From: Aspergillus flavus | Taxonomy: Eukaryota > Ascomycota > Eurotiomycetes > Eurotiales > Aspergillaceae | Reading direction: 5' to 3' | Assembly: GCF_009017415.1 (NCBI RefSeq) | Contig: NC_092404.1 | Coordinates: 1,550,001 to 1,614,000, forward strand | DNA: 64,000 nucleotides | Shown here: positions 36,301 to 47,155 of the stretch, piece by piece | Position numbering within the stretch: position 1 is the stretch's first letter | How the letters are laid out: each line of letters opens with the position of its first letter | Position numbers and translations under genes: made by a program | The notes under the pieces: generated by a model | The model's database searches: none | Told to the model about the DNA's origin: nothing | The model's input: only the letters and a program-made list of their open reading frames with translations

Positions 36301-37280
36301 TTCAATGCAGGCATTGCCCTCCTCAAAAGAAGCACGTGCAAGCAGCCGACTACAGTTGTCGTGCAGTGCTCTCCACACCGACAAAAGCAATAACAGCGAC
36401 CTCATACGTCGACACTTCGAGAGAGTTGGACCTGGTATTACCCATCTACCTGAACCCATTTACGAGGTTGCCAGGATCTAACTCTCTTCAAGCACCAATG
36501 GCAGATGCTTCACCAGCGACTCTGATATCCTCCGGCGACAACCCAGCACCAGACACTCGAGTCACGCTTGCACGTTAGAGTAACACGGCTACCGGGTGAG
36601 ATGCTCGTTAATATTATCACTCACGTGGTTGCGCCATATACTCGCAAGAAGCAGCATAAGTGCATTCTCCAAGTTGATGATACGGATATGTGTGATGGTA
36701 TGTCTGGAGGGGGTAAGGGTGGTTGTGATTCTAAGGCCCTGTTGTTGCTGGGATGATCCGTGTTAGTATCTTTACTTGTCGAGGTTGCGCAAGCCCAGGA
36801 TTCACTGATAGCAGGTTGGATTCGCTCGTCGAAGCACGTGCATTGAAGGGAAGTTATCGTGAGTGTTAGGCATACAATGCATCTTTATAATGCGTACTAG
36901 GCAACTTGACGTCTTGTCGTACCAGTGGTTGCGGGATGTTAAGCTCAAGAAGATGATAAACACTCTTTCATATAGGTAGGTTGCGCATATATCAGGGGTT
37001 ATGCTACCGGATAAGGGAATTTGCAACGCAGGCATTTGTTGGAAAGTTTTGGGTTTCACTTGAAGGCCGCTATCATACTCTAGGTAATTGCCGGCTGTTG
37101 TATCTTCAAAAACCCAGCAATATGCCATATGTCTGAGTAGTACTTAAGGAAATATGCCATATCGGCCTTCATGCTAAACCTAGAATGTTGATATCGTGAA
37201 GATTCTCATCCATCCATTTCCCGCCCTTGGCTTCTTTTGCATCATGGTATTATTTATCGTTATCTTTCCTTCTCCAGGTT
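33351..37280. other. Gene-poor region of 3.9 kb
   Basis: I see no supportable gene. Frames are at most 108 codons. A poly-C run lies near 35250. A plus-strand frame at 36336-36578, followed by an overlapping one at 36568-36756 (RLPGEMLVNIITHVV), has a faint F-box-like look but stops soon, so a decayed gene is possible but not demonstrable. No terminal repeats or transposase motifs were recognised. Confidence 0.4.
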
Positions 37281-39322
37281 CTAGTTGCTCTTCGTCTTCT
37301 CAAGGATAGTTTTCATCATTTCATTGCCTAGTTTGACGGCATCGGGGAAACGAGGAGCAAAGTATCCCTGGATCCGCTCGAACCGATCGCGGTAGGACTC
37401 GAAATCACCGAATGAAACACAGTCTGACCATGCCTGTATTTTCCGAATCATGTTAGTGCTTCGTAATGGAATGCATCTGTTATACTTTATAAAGAAAAGG
37501 GAAAAAAAAGAAGAAGTTCGAGCACTGCTCCGAGGGTAAAATGCAACTAGATATAACTTACCCGAGCCGCAAATGTAAATTCTAAATCGTCAGAGCGGAA
37601 TGTCTTGTCATCAACGGCAGTATCCAATGCCTCCTCAAGCAGATCAGGACTGCGGAAGAGGTATTCAGTGACTCCCAGCCAAAGACGGAAGAGCTATATA
37701 AGCATTGCAGCGGTCAGCGAATGATCCACGCATGCATCAAGTGATCTATATTGGTACTCACAGGCGTAGAACAAATCATATGGTCATAAGGGACAATTCC
37801 AAGCTTTGACCAACAATCCACAATTGCGAGCAAACTAAGGTGACTGTTAGGAGGCGACGCCTCACGAGGTCCCTTTGAGAGCGAGAACCGGTCAAGAACC
37901 TCGTCTTTCAATAACAAGTCCTGTCCCTCCGTGCCCTCTTTGAAGACGGCTGCGCCTGCAGCCTTGACACGCTGTTTAAGCTCCTCCCGGCGACCCTCGA
38001 TCATCAGCTTGTACAGGTCCGTCACTGATTCAGCATACTGTCTGATCTGTTCCTTCGCGCTTGGGTTGAGAATGGCCAAGCCAGCATAGACATGCCATTT
38101 GTTGGAATAGATGCGCAAAGTGATGTTGATCTTCACGTTCTCGATTCCTCCTACCCAGCGAGATATCTCCCATGGAAACTGATTATTCGCCCGCCACGCA
38201 GTGCCCATGCTCAGGAAAGCCGCATGTGTAACAGCTTGCGTATCTGCAGTGATTCGGTCGTGCATCTCGCCAGTGAGGTAGACAAACTTGGATTCGAAGC
38301 ATGACAGTACATTTTCGACGAATCGGAGACTCTCGTCCGACGCGCGGTGCTGTATCAATACCTGGAACAATACATTATCATCGGTACAAGCTGGTAGTGA
38401 TCTGCGTATCATACCAGTGGTTGAGCTTTCGGGTTGACTTTAGGGCCATGGAGCGAATGGCAGGATACAATTTCTACATCCGAAGGGAGATGCTTCTCGA
38501 ACGCGGCCAGCTCTGGGGCCTTGCAAGAGGTCTGGCCACCGACAATCGCACCGACCTTGGTAGCTGTGTCAACAGGTCAGACACTGCTCGAAAATAGGCA
38601 GTGGTGGTTTGGCTAGACATACATGGGCCATATTCCGCCACTACCTTGTCGATAACTCCAGCCTCTACACTGTATATAATAAAGTCGCTTATTCTTGAAA
38701 CCAGGTGCCCATTCGGGTAAATTGTGACACCTTGCTATATACGATGAGTCTAGGGACAGCATGAGCTGTGATCGATAGACGTACTTGAGAAGCAAATTCA
38801 GATTTCAGGCTCTCAAAACTATCAGGTTTGTCACATGCATTTATCCTTGAAAAGAGTATTCTTGTTAGTAACTAAGGCGTGTCTATGAACTATAGAAGCG
38901 ATATACTGCAATAATCTTGAGATAACAAGTTAGCCCATAATCATGAAAGGTTCAACTTGCAACACGGTGAATGAGAAATTTTGAATCAGACAAAAAGATA
39001 TAGGTAGCTGAGATTTTACATCATTGACAGTCCAGCAGTACAACCATATTCCAGAATGGCGATACGGCGCACAACTGGACCATGCTCGAGCCAAATGCAC
39101 TCAAGTCATCATTCAAAACAGGAAGCGCGAAAACTGCTGGGAGAAAAGAAAAGGGCAGTCTTACCTATTACGCGAGAACAGTGTGCAAAGCACTGACAAA
39201 GACCGAAAAGATGCTGGGAGATATTACCTCCACCCTGCCATGCTCAGGCGCTGAGCATACATCTTGCCCATGTCACCCATGCCGATGATACCAATCATGG
39301 CATCTTCCTTAGTAAAACCCAT
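37281..39322 (-). CDS. TYR1: Prephenate dehydrogenase (tyrosine biosynthesis), 7 exons, 433 aa
   Basis: Exons are 39322-39228, 38845-38785, 38734-38623, 38563-38415, 38361-37762, 37693-37562 and 37433-37281. The N-terminus carries a Rossmann nucleotide-binding motif (GIIGMGDMGKMYAQRLS, from about residue 11). Next come SRISDFIIYSVEAGVIDKVV, the conserved SCHSLHGPKVNP around the catalytic His region, and VLIQHRASDESLRFVENVL. The C-terminal helical domain ends EMMKTILEKTKSN. The enzyme oxidatively decarboxylates prephenate to 4-hydroxyphenylpyruvate; fungal members use NADP+. The first intron, 382 nt, is unusually long, so an unrecognised small exon cannot be excluded. It is divergent from the S14 gene, with 442 bp between start codons. 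Confidence 0.93.
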
Positions 39323-39764
39323 CTTGAACTGGCAACACCAAGTTCAATTGACTATGATATGGTCGACTCAGATTATCTTCCAGCCAGAGCAATTAACACA
39401 ACATCAAATCGTTGCACTCGTCGCTGTCCTTCCGAAAAACAGAAGTGCGTGTGAAGAAGAAAAAAATGAGAGCTGTCAGCAGGAAAGGAGGGAATTTATG
39501 CGGAAATCCACCGCTTCGTCGGCCCGACTGTTTGCCGAGACTTCCCCACCACTGCTACGGACTGTCAAGTAAGATGCTAAGAACATTTAGTGCCTGAGGC
39601 CTCGACTCGCTTGATCTCCGCCGAGATTCAACATTCATCCAATCAGCGTCAACAAAGGGACCGTAGGGCACACACCATCCATTTTCCCTATCCAAGTCAA
39701 TTGAAGGATCCGTTTTCCTTCCTTCTCTTTTCCATATTCCATACCACAGTCCAGCACGACAACA

Positions 39765-40455
<691 letters not shown>

Positions 40456-41186
40456 ATATGTGCGAGCGTATCTTCTCCAACTTGTGCAAGTTTCTTGCCT
40501 GGCTGGATGGGAGGCTATCAGCAGAGTACTCTGCCTGCGGATGTGGATGGAATAAACGCGAAGAACGGCCTTTATCGCCTGGTCTTCAATTTTTTTCATA
40601 TCCAAAAAAGTTTCTACTTGGTTTTGGGCATCAGTAGTCTCTGAAATAGCAGCTACGTTTCGTCAATATACCTCGACTAGAACCGTATACCTTGTTATAT
40701 TCATTCGTAAAAATCTCGTAGTGACATTTCATAACTTTTTGAAGCAATCTATGACCAATAAAATAACTCGGGACATAGCAGTTGTACCTTAAATACAGCA
40801 GCGCCGACATTTTACGTCTAGAATAATATGCCGGGAGAATTTAATCAAATATTCAGATAAGGACAGCTCCGGAAGCTTATCGATGATCAACACCGAATCC
40901 TTTGCGCTCCGCGGCAAAATTTATTCCAGTGTCTCTACCAGTTAACTACAATCCTAAACAAATGATCTAACTTACTACGCGTGTTACCTGGTGAAGAATT
41001 AGTTACGGGAAAAGCCTAGGGAGAACCACCCCAGCAGCTTGAAAAAGCATACCACAGCGACAGCTCCGTCATCGAATGTCTTACGAACAACTCTAGGAAT
41101 CAGCACAGCTATATATCGCCGATTCAGCTTACTTCATTCTTCATATCTCCGGAACAATTACACGCAGCTCCATCGACAGTTAAGCT
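40456..41186. other. Intergenic region between S14 and Aar2
   Basis: No gene seen. It contains the S14 3' flank and the Aar2 promoter; short frames crossing the Aar2 start from 41039 are in another frame. Confidence 0.6.
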
Positions 41187-42557
41187 ATGGCTTCCGTGAC
41201 TCCCTCCCCCACCATCCTCGTACCCCACCTTCCACCGAAGACGCTGGTCGGCATCGACCTCATTACCTTCACATCAACACCGAATTTCCATGGAATCCGC
41301 GATTTACCTACTGGGTGGCATTTTCTCTACACAGGAGCAACAGAAAGTTTGTCGTTGAGAAGTGGCGGATGGTTTTACGTCGGCGATATCAGCGCAGCCG
41401 GATCCACGAACGATGGTGCCCTGATTCCAGCTCCGCGAGGGAACCTGGGACCCGATGTGATCATATGGAAGTGGGATACAGACACAGAGACGCTGGCTCC
41501 TCTACGTGCATGCGATGATGCAGATAAGCAGGAGGCAATGCGCCACAAGGCGAACTTGGCTGCCGTTTGGCAAAGTGGAGGATTATTCCGCTACCGCAGT
41601 CGCGTACCCCCCTCATCTCAGGATCGAGCTCAGTCGCGGGATGTCGACGATGACGAGAATGAAGAGGAAGGTCGTCAAGATTGGGAGGGCCTTACGAACC
41701 GGTTGTCACCTAGGCTTTTGAAGCGCATTATTGGGGACCCTGAGGAAGATGTCGATGGTCGGCCTCGATGGATGGTTACTTCAGCGAGTACAGCACAGAA
41801 GGATAGTGAGAGTATACCCGGGATTCCTGAACCAGGTCAGGACTCTGATAGACTAGCGGATGTCATCGGGGAGCAAGAGAGCGAGTTTTCTTTCCTTCAT
41901 ATTGATCTTAAGAAGACTTGGAGGGAAGGGGCTATTGGACGTGAGAGGACAGAGGCTGCCCAGGACCGTTCGTGGGCGCTGGGGGATCTCATACAGCAGG
42001 TATCCAATGCAGATCAGGGAACGAGTGAGATTGATGAGCAGCTTGGGGAAGCACAGATCCTGGGTGAACTACAGTTTACCTTCTTGATGGTCTTGACATT
42101 GATGAATTTCTCGTGTCTTCAGCAGTGGAAGAGGCTACTGGGCTTGATACTTACGTGTCAAAGAGCCATAAAAGAGAGAGAGCAGTTCATAAGTAATGTG
42201 CTACGATTGCTCTTGGTACAGCTTCGGCGATGCGATGATATTGAAGGAGGTTTCTTTGATCTAGATGGGGAAGAAGGCGGGGAGTTTCTACGAAAGCTGC
42301 TTATGAAATTTAGAACATCTCTCTATGAGGTCATCGAGGACGCAGGGACCTTGGTGAAGGAAGATTTTAAGGCACTGGAAAGTTGGGTGAAAACTGAATA
42401 CGATTGGGAGCTCAATCATGGGGCTTTTGTACGGAGAGGCATGCTTCAGCTGGAGGATGGAGAGCAGGTTGAAATGGACATGCCTGATGACGAAGACGAC
42501 GAGATGGGAGAGTACGCCCCTGTGGTGGTAGATTTGGGCGAAGGCAACACGATGTAA
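41187..42557 (+). CDS. AAR2: U5 snRNP assembly factor Aar2 (A1-alpha2 splicing protein family), single exon, 456 aa
   Basis: The frame begins MASVTPSPTILVPHLPPKTL and soon shows the Aar2 N-terminal signature: GIDLITFTSTPNFHGIRDLP, WHFLYTGATES and RSGGWFYVGD. An acidic central linker (DVDDDENEEEGRQ) leads to the helical C-terminal domain, with AQILGELQFTFLMVLTLMNF and SCLQQWKRLLGLIL. Aar2 holds Prp8 in the cytoplasmic U5 precursor and keeps Brr2 off until nuclear maturation. The acidic C-terminus (DMPDDEDDEMGEYAPVVVDL) is longer than in yeast, common in filamentous fungi. The lack of introns is in line with a single long open frame. Confidence 0.93.
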   Translation: MASVTPSPTILVPHLPPKTLVGIDLITFTSTPNFHGIRDLPTGWHFLYTGATESLSLRSGGWFYVGDISAAGSTNDGALIPAPRGNLGPDVIIWKWDTDTETLAPLRACDDADKQEAMRHKANLAAVWQSGGLFRYRSRVPPSSQDRAQSRDVDDDENEEEGRQDWEGLTNRLSPRLLKRIIGDPEEDVDGRPRWMVTSASTAQKDSESIPGIPEPGQDSDRLADVIGEQESEFSFLHIDLKKTWREGAIGRERTEAAQDRSWALGDLIQQVSNADQGTSEIDEQLGEAQILGELQFTFLMVLTLMNFSCLQQWKRLLGLILTCQRAIKEREQFISNVLRLLLVQLRRCDDIEGGFFDLDGEEGGEFLRKLLMKFRTSLYEVIEDAGTLVKEDFKALESWVKTEYDWELNHGAFVRRGMLQLEDGEQVEMDMPDDEDDEMGEYAPVVVDLGEGNTM

Positions 42558-42813
42558 TGATAATGGAATATGGTGATTAGAAAAAAGCAGTGTCAATTTC
42601 AAGATATTGTGCTTCTCTCGATATTGGAGAAACTATATTAAAGCAAAGGCAAAGCCATAAAATGAACGCTCAATTGAAATCTATGATCTATGCAAGGATC
42701 TTTGACCCCGTGACATGCAGGTCATTTATCATGTATGTACAATGCAACCAACCCCACCTCAAGCTCTCATTATTGTATTCCTCAGGCCCATCATCAGAAC
42801 TTTTGAGTCTCCC

Positions 42814-44127
42814 TTATTTTTCGCTCTCCCCCTCAATGATGTAAGACCATTCGTCATTCTCCTTACCATCCTTACCGTACATGATGGCCTCCAACCAAGA
42901 CTTGATCTGGACTGCATATCCTCCACGGGCTGCACCAGCCTCCAGCATGTCCATATCGACGTCACCATTCCGGATAAGCTTAACTGGCGTAACGAAGAAC
43001 TGCCCTATTGTTAGCATGTGATTGTTAAAAAATGATTGGTATAGTGTAACTTACGGCAGTGCCGCAGACGAAAGCTTCGATGATGCGGCCCTCCTTCCAA
43101 GCCTGTTCGACCTCGCTAATAGTGAAGTCTCTCTCAACAACCTCAACTGGGGCAAGGGAACCAGTAGGCTTTGACAGCTCTGTGCGTGCCAATTGGAGGA
43201 CACTACGGCGAGTAACACCGGGAAGAATCAACTGGTTTTCCAGGGGAGCGGTGACGAGCTCGATCTTTCCTGTTTCCTTGTTCTCCCAAACAATGAAGAA
43301 GTTGCTAGCACCGGCCTCAGTTACCTGACGGTCCTGACCAAACAACCAAAGAATCTGATCAAAGCCAATGGCTTGAGCTTTACCGTGCGCAACCAACGAA
43401 GGACCGTAGTTCGCTCCGAGCTTTGCATAGCCGAAACCACCGGGCCAGGCACGGATAGTATCAGGTGTAGAAGCAAGAAGCTTCAATCCGGGTTTAGTGC
43501 CTTCTTCAGGCTTCTTCAGCTTGGATGGGTCGGGCCATGGCACGGCAATGATGAAAAGGAGAGCTTCCTTGGGAGTCTGAACACCCAGATGAGGGCCGCT
43601 ACCAATCATTGTGGGACGGAGATAGAGGAAACGACCGGGTTGGTCCTTGGGGAGCCAGCCTACAGGTAATTGGGTCAGCTGAGATAACAATTACTAGCAC
43701 GGGGTGACATACGTGGTCCATCGATCTGCATCAACTTAGCGATGAGAACCTTCAGCTCCTCATACCGGAAGCTGGGCAAAGAGGCTCGTTGAGCACTCGA
43801 GAGCAATCTCTCTCCATTGCAATCCGGGCGGAACAGGCGCAGTTTGCCATCATATCCTCTGTACACCTTCATACCCTCAAAGCATTCAGTGGCATAGTGC
43901 AAGCAAGAAGCCGTGGGAGGGATGCTAAGATTCTCAAAGGGCTTCACTTCGGGGGTCTCCCAGCCATTGGCCACGGTCCATCGGGCAGTGACCATATGGT
44001 CAGTACAGTACGAATGGCTCAATTCCTCGGGCGAGCCCGGTTCAGGAACCGGGCGGAGATTTGTCGACCGAGTGATCTTGACCACAGAGGCATCAAGCTC
44101 TGCCACAGAGTGTGCAACGGAACCCAT
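42814..44127 (-). CDS. Branched-chain amino acid aminotransferase (class IV, PLP), 3 exons, 401 aa
   Basis: Exons are 44127-43713, 43659-43055 and 42999-42814. The fold-type IV signature is clear: LHYATECFEGMKVYRGYDGK, RLLSSAQRASLPSF, then the PLP lysine in GFGYAKLGANYG (K at about 218) and the cofactor-binding stretch DRQVTEAGASNFFIVW. The C-terminus has IIEAFVCGTAFFVTPVK. The enzyme interconverts Leu, Ile and Val with their 2-oxo acids using glutamate. The N-terminus (MGSVAHSVAELDASVVKITR) lacks an obvious Arg-rich mitochondrial presequence, so a cytosolic isoform is likely. A TGAGTCA site 88 bp upstream suggests general amino-acid control. The gene is convergent with Aar2, 256 bp apart. 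Confidence 0.95.
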
Positions 44128-44214
44128 GATAGGTGTTTGTACAATTCAAGTGTCTGAACTTAGGTTTGAGGGATAAAGATCTGGCGTGGGTGAGGAGTTA
44201 TAACCCGTGTGGTG

Positions 44215-44221
44215 TGAGTCA
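44215..44221. promoter_or_regulatory. TGAGTCA site, candidate CpcA/Gcn4 element
   Basis: A perfect TGASTCA palindrome 88 bp upstream of the aminotransferase ATG. It is the binding site of the cross-pathway-control bZIP factor (CpcA in aspergilli), which activates amino-acid biosynthesis genes. Seen directly; function inferred. Confidence 0.5.
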
Positions 44222-45127
44222 CAAAACACTCGTGCGATTTCCTTAGGTGCGAGATCGGGGCAGGACTCTGAAATCCGCAGGCTGTGGACAATGCGTGATA
44301 CAAATACTGATTGGAACGAATATATACAGGAAAGAAGAATTTAATATCCCCCAATGACTTCTCTTAGCTTCTTTTTAAGGTTCAATGTCATAGGGCGCAA
44401 GAAAAGATTTTTTCCTTGGTTCCGACTCAATGTCCGGAACGTTGCCATCGATATCCGAGCTACCAGAGGGCCTTTCGCCCTGACACTGTCGGACAGGATT
44501 CAATTGTCGTTGACTACTGGGTCCGTACAGCAAATTGTCGAATGAGACTGCCCTTTTGATCGCACTCGGTCCCTCCCCGCTATCTTCTGTTCGCTTTTTT
44601 ATGTGCAGAAAACGCTCTATTACCATATCAATCGCCCCACCGCCTTTGCCCCTCTATCAGGAAGCCGATGCTAACCGGAGGCGGTGAAAACCGGGTCGTT
44701 ATCGGCCTGGATTTGTTTCTACACTGAATGATGTGCTTCGAAATGAGAGTATACAAAAGGCGGAGACTCTGTAGAATGTCAAGTGGGAAAGTGGGAAATG
44801 CTGACACCTACTAAGGATGCACGGTCAGGCTTCTTCTGCAGGGGTGGCAAGGGCTGGAGGAACACAATTTAATGCCTTGGCATCATACCATACCGCGAAT
44901 GGACCACATGGTGGCAGCTAAAAAAGAGATATACAATAGGGAGGCCGCGCTAAGGTAGCATAGTGTGTATTACCGAGTACATATATGTCGCTCTAGTTTA
45001 GCTTTAGTCCCTCGGCCGCGCGGACCGCTGGATACTAACTTAACATATAGAATGTGAGTACCTGTGAAATCGACGCTGAAAATGACCGCCAGTGAAGCCG
45101 TTCACGGCGTCATTTTCACATGGTGTT
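44222..45127. other. Region between the aminotransferase and the NRPS-like relic
   Basis: No gene seen. It contains the aminotransferase upstream sequence and an imperfect inverted repeat at 45077-45118. Confidence 0.5.
45077..45118. repeat. Imperfect inverted repeat, 13-bp arms
   Basis: TGAAAATGACCGCC (45077-45090, one extra C) is the reverse complement of GGCGTCATTTTCA (45106-45118), with a 15-nt loop. It lies just past the 3' end of the NRPS-like relic, so it could be an old terminator hairpin or a fragment of a mobile element. Origin unknown. Confidence 0.5.
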
Positions 45128-46600
45128 TCAGTGACCTGTTAAGACAAAGGAAACAGAAGGAAAACCATACACTATCACCATTCTTGCATAAATACCTCTG
45201 GCATCCAAAGCAGCACGGAGAGTCTTCTGGAAATTGAAGACGTGCTCAGGTCCCAACATGGTGTAGTGAGCACCGCCGACCTCGTGGAAGCGGGGCTCGG
45301 AGCGGGCGATGTCCACCCACTTACGCAGGTGCTCGTTGCGCCATTGCTTCTTGGAGGAGGCAACGACTGCAAGCGAGATACAGTAGAAGACATCCATGCT
45401 GGTACTGGAGCCAGAGCGGTCATAATCGATGGCCATGCTCTGCAGGGCAAATGCGAGAGTAGCCCATTTATTCAGTGCCTCTGGTGACAGAGCAAGCTCG
45501 AACAGACGGTTCTGGTCGGCGTCTTCCATGACCTTAGCCATCGCCTGCTCTCGGCTTGCACCTTGCAGCTCTGCGGCGAGCTTACGAGCATGCGCTTCGG
45601 TCATCAGGTCCAGGAAGTAGGACAGGTGGAGGAGACGCTCTTTCCAGTCGAGCTGATGCATACGGCTCTTGATGTGAGGGGGGAGGTTGAAGGAGCCCAG
45701 GAAGCTGACCTTGTCGCCGTTGCTCTCGAGGACCTTGCCAACCTCGAAGGCAAGCATGGAACCATAAGAGTAGCCGGCCAAGGCTTATGGTCCCCCGGGC
45801 TGTTTCTTCTTAATAGCGGTGTGGTACTTGGAAACAACCTCGGCAATGGTCTGGAATGGCCGCTCGCTCTCATTGAAGCCACGAGCACGAGGGAGGTAGG
45901 AGAATCAGCGGTTGAAGCTAGGGGTCAGACCAGGGATCTTCGATTCGTCCAGGGCGGGTTCGATCTTGCGAGGGTTGTATTTGACACCATTGATAACCAA
46001 GACCTCTTTGGCACAACCCTGCAGAGTAAAGTAGCCGATCTCGTCAATAGAGCCCTTGTCTCCAGTTTTGGTCCACCCGTCACTGAGGAAGGACTCCTCG
46101 GTTGCAGTGACATTGTTGAAATGGCTCTTGAAGACGACAGGGCCGCTGATATCGAGGTTGCCGACAACGCCAACCGGGACGGTCTCACTGTTGGATCCCT
46201 CGGTGATTTTAACCTTGATACCGGGCATGCAAGCACTGACAGAGGTGAACCCCAAGTTACGCTCCTTGTCGTATGTCGGACACTTGGTGTTGAAGATGGA
46301 ACCAGCGCATGTCCCAGTCATACCGAAACCAGGAACAATGACATGGGCAGGGACACCGTAGTGGGATAGGAGCTGCGAAACGATATCATACGTCTTAACG
46401 ACGTTAGCCTCACCCCCAGAGGCGATGTACCTCGGGCAGCTGAGGTCCCAATTGCGAGGATTGTTCTGCGCCTCCAGACCGTGAAGGGCAGCACGATGCT
46501 GCTCTTAAAGTCACCGTCGACGAGATCCTGGCAGCAGGAAACATCGACGCTAGGATCACTGTATCCAGCTCCTGTGGCTACTATGTTACAGGCTGTACGA
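45128..46600 (-). pseudogene. Decayed NRPS-like synthetase (adenylation and thioesterase remnants of the A-T-TE furanone/quinone type)
   Basis: Read on the minus strand, sequence typical of the aryl-pyruvate A-T-TE synthetases appears in order. The adenylation part has DPSVDVSCCQDLVDGDF, NWDLSCPRYIASGGEANVVK and CAGSIFNTKCPTYDKERNLG, then KEVLVINGVKYNPRKIEPAL. The thioesterase part has RARGFNESERPFQTIAEVV, the nucleophile motif AGYSYGSML and the His region EVGGAHYTMLGPEH. Breaks are a frameshift near 46494, GMTE changed to GMTG near 46325, a stop at 45905-45907, a second stop at 45785-45787 replacing the Tyr of PYALAGYSYG, and a deletion near 45890 that removes the end of the A domain and the whole carrier domain. 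The N-terminal half of the A domain is absent. I recognise no partner biosynthetic genes nearby. Confidence 0.85.
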
Positions 46601-47155
46601 ATCACGGAGGTAGGCTTAGGGCTTTCCTGTCAGGATAGGAGGCATAGTTTATAAGAATACCGCCGCCTGTGCCAGTTCGTGATCCCTGTATTAACCCAAC
46701 CTATAGCATCGTACCATGTCCAGTCTTACCTGTAATGCCCTTTTACGCCCAGAAATGGGTACCAATACGGTTGTTGGACCGACCAAATATATCTACAAAA
46801 ATATATATAGCAGGCTCAGAAACACCTAAAGAACCCATATAGTATGCCATATACAGATAGACAAGCCACCTAGACATTGTATTAGTATGTTGTATGTAAA
46901 ATGGCTTGTGAATTAGAGCTTGGTGACATTTCTCCAGGACATCAAGATGGCTCAATTCACAAGATATCGAAATATCTCTGGGTGGCCACTCAGTAAGTCC
47001 GACACCCGAGTAACCGGTACCTGATCGACCAATAACGTCATGCCGAACCATATGACTAACGGCTGATCGATAATCAAATCCGCAAGAAACTCATTCACGT
47101 AGCATTTGTTTTCTACAAACACAATCTCACCCTTTGAATACCTTCGGTCCTGAAG
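46601..47155. other. Region between the NRPS-like relic and ISA2
   Basis: No coding sequence recognised. The expected N-terminal part of the adenylation domain is not found here in any frame. The 3' end is the ISA2 promoter. Confidence 0.5.

Noticed and set aside
36336..36756. Possible F-box-like pseudogene
   Set aside because: Only a short LPGEMLVNII stretch resembles an F-box; it has no supporting continuation in any frame.
45563..46369. 268-codon plus-strand frame
   Set aside because: Antisense to the NRPS-like relic, whose sense strand reads adenylation and thioesterase motifs.
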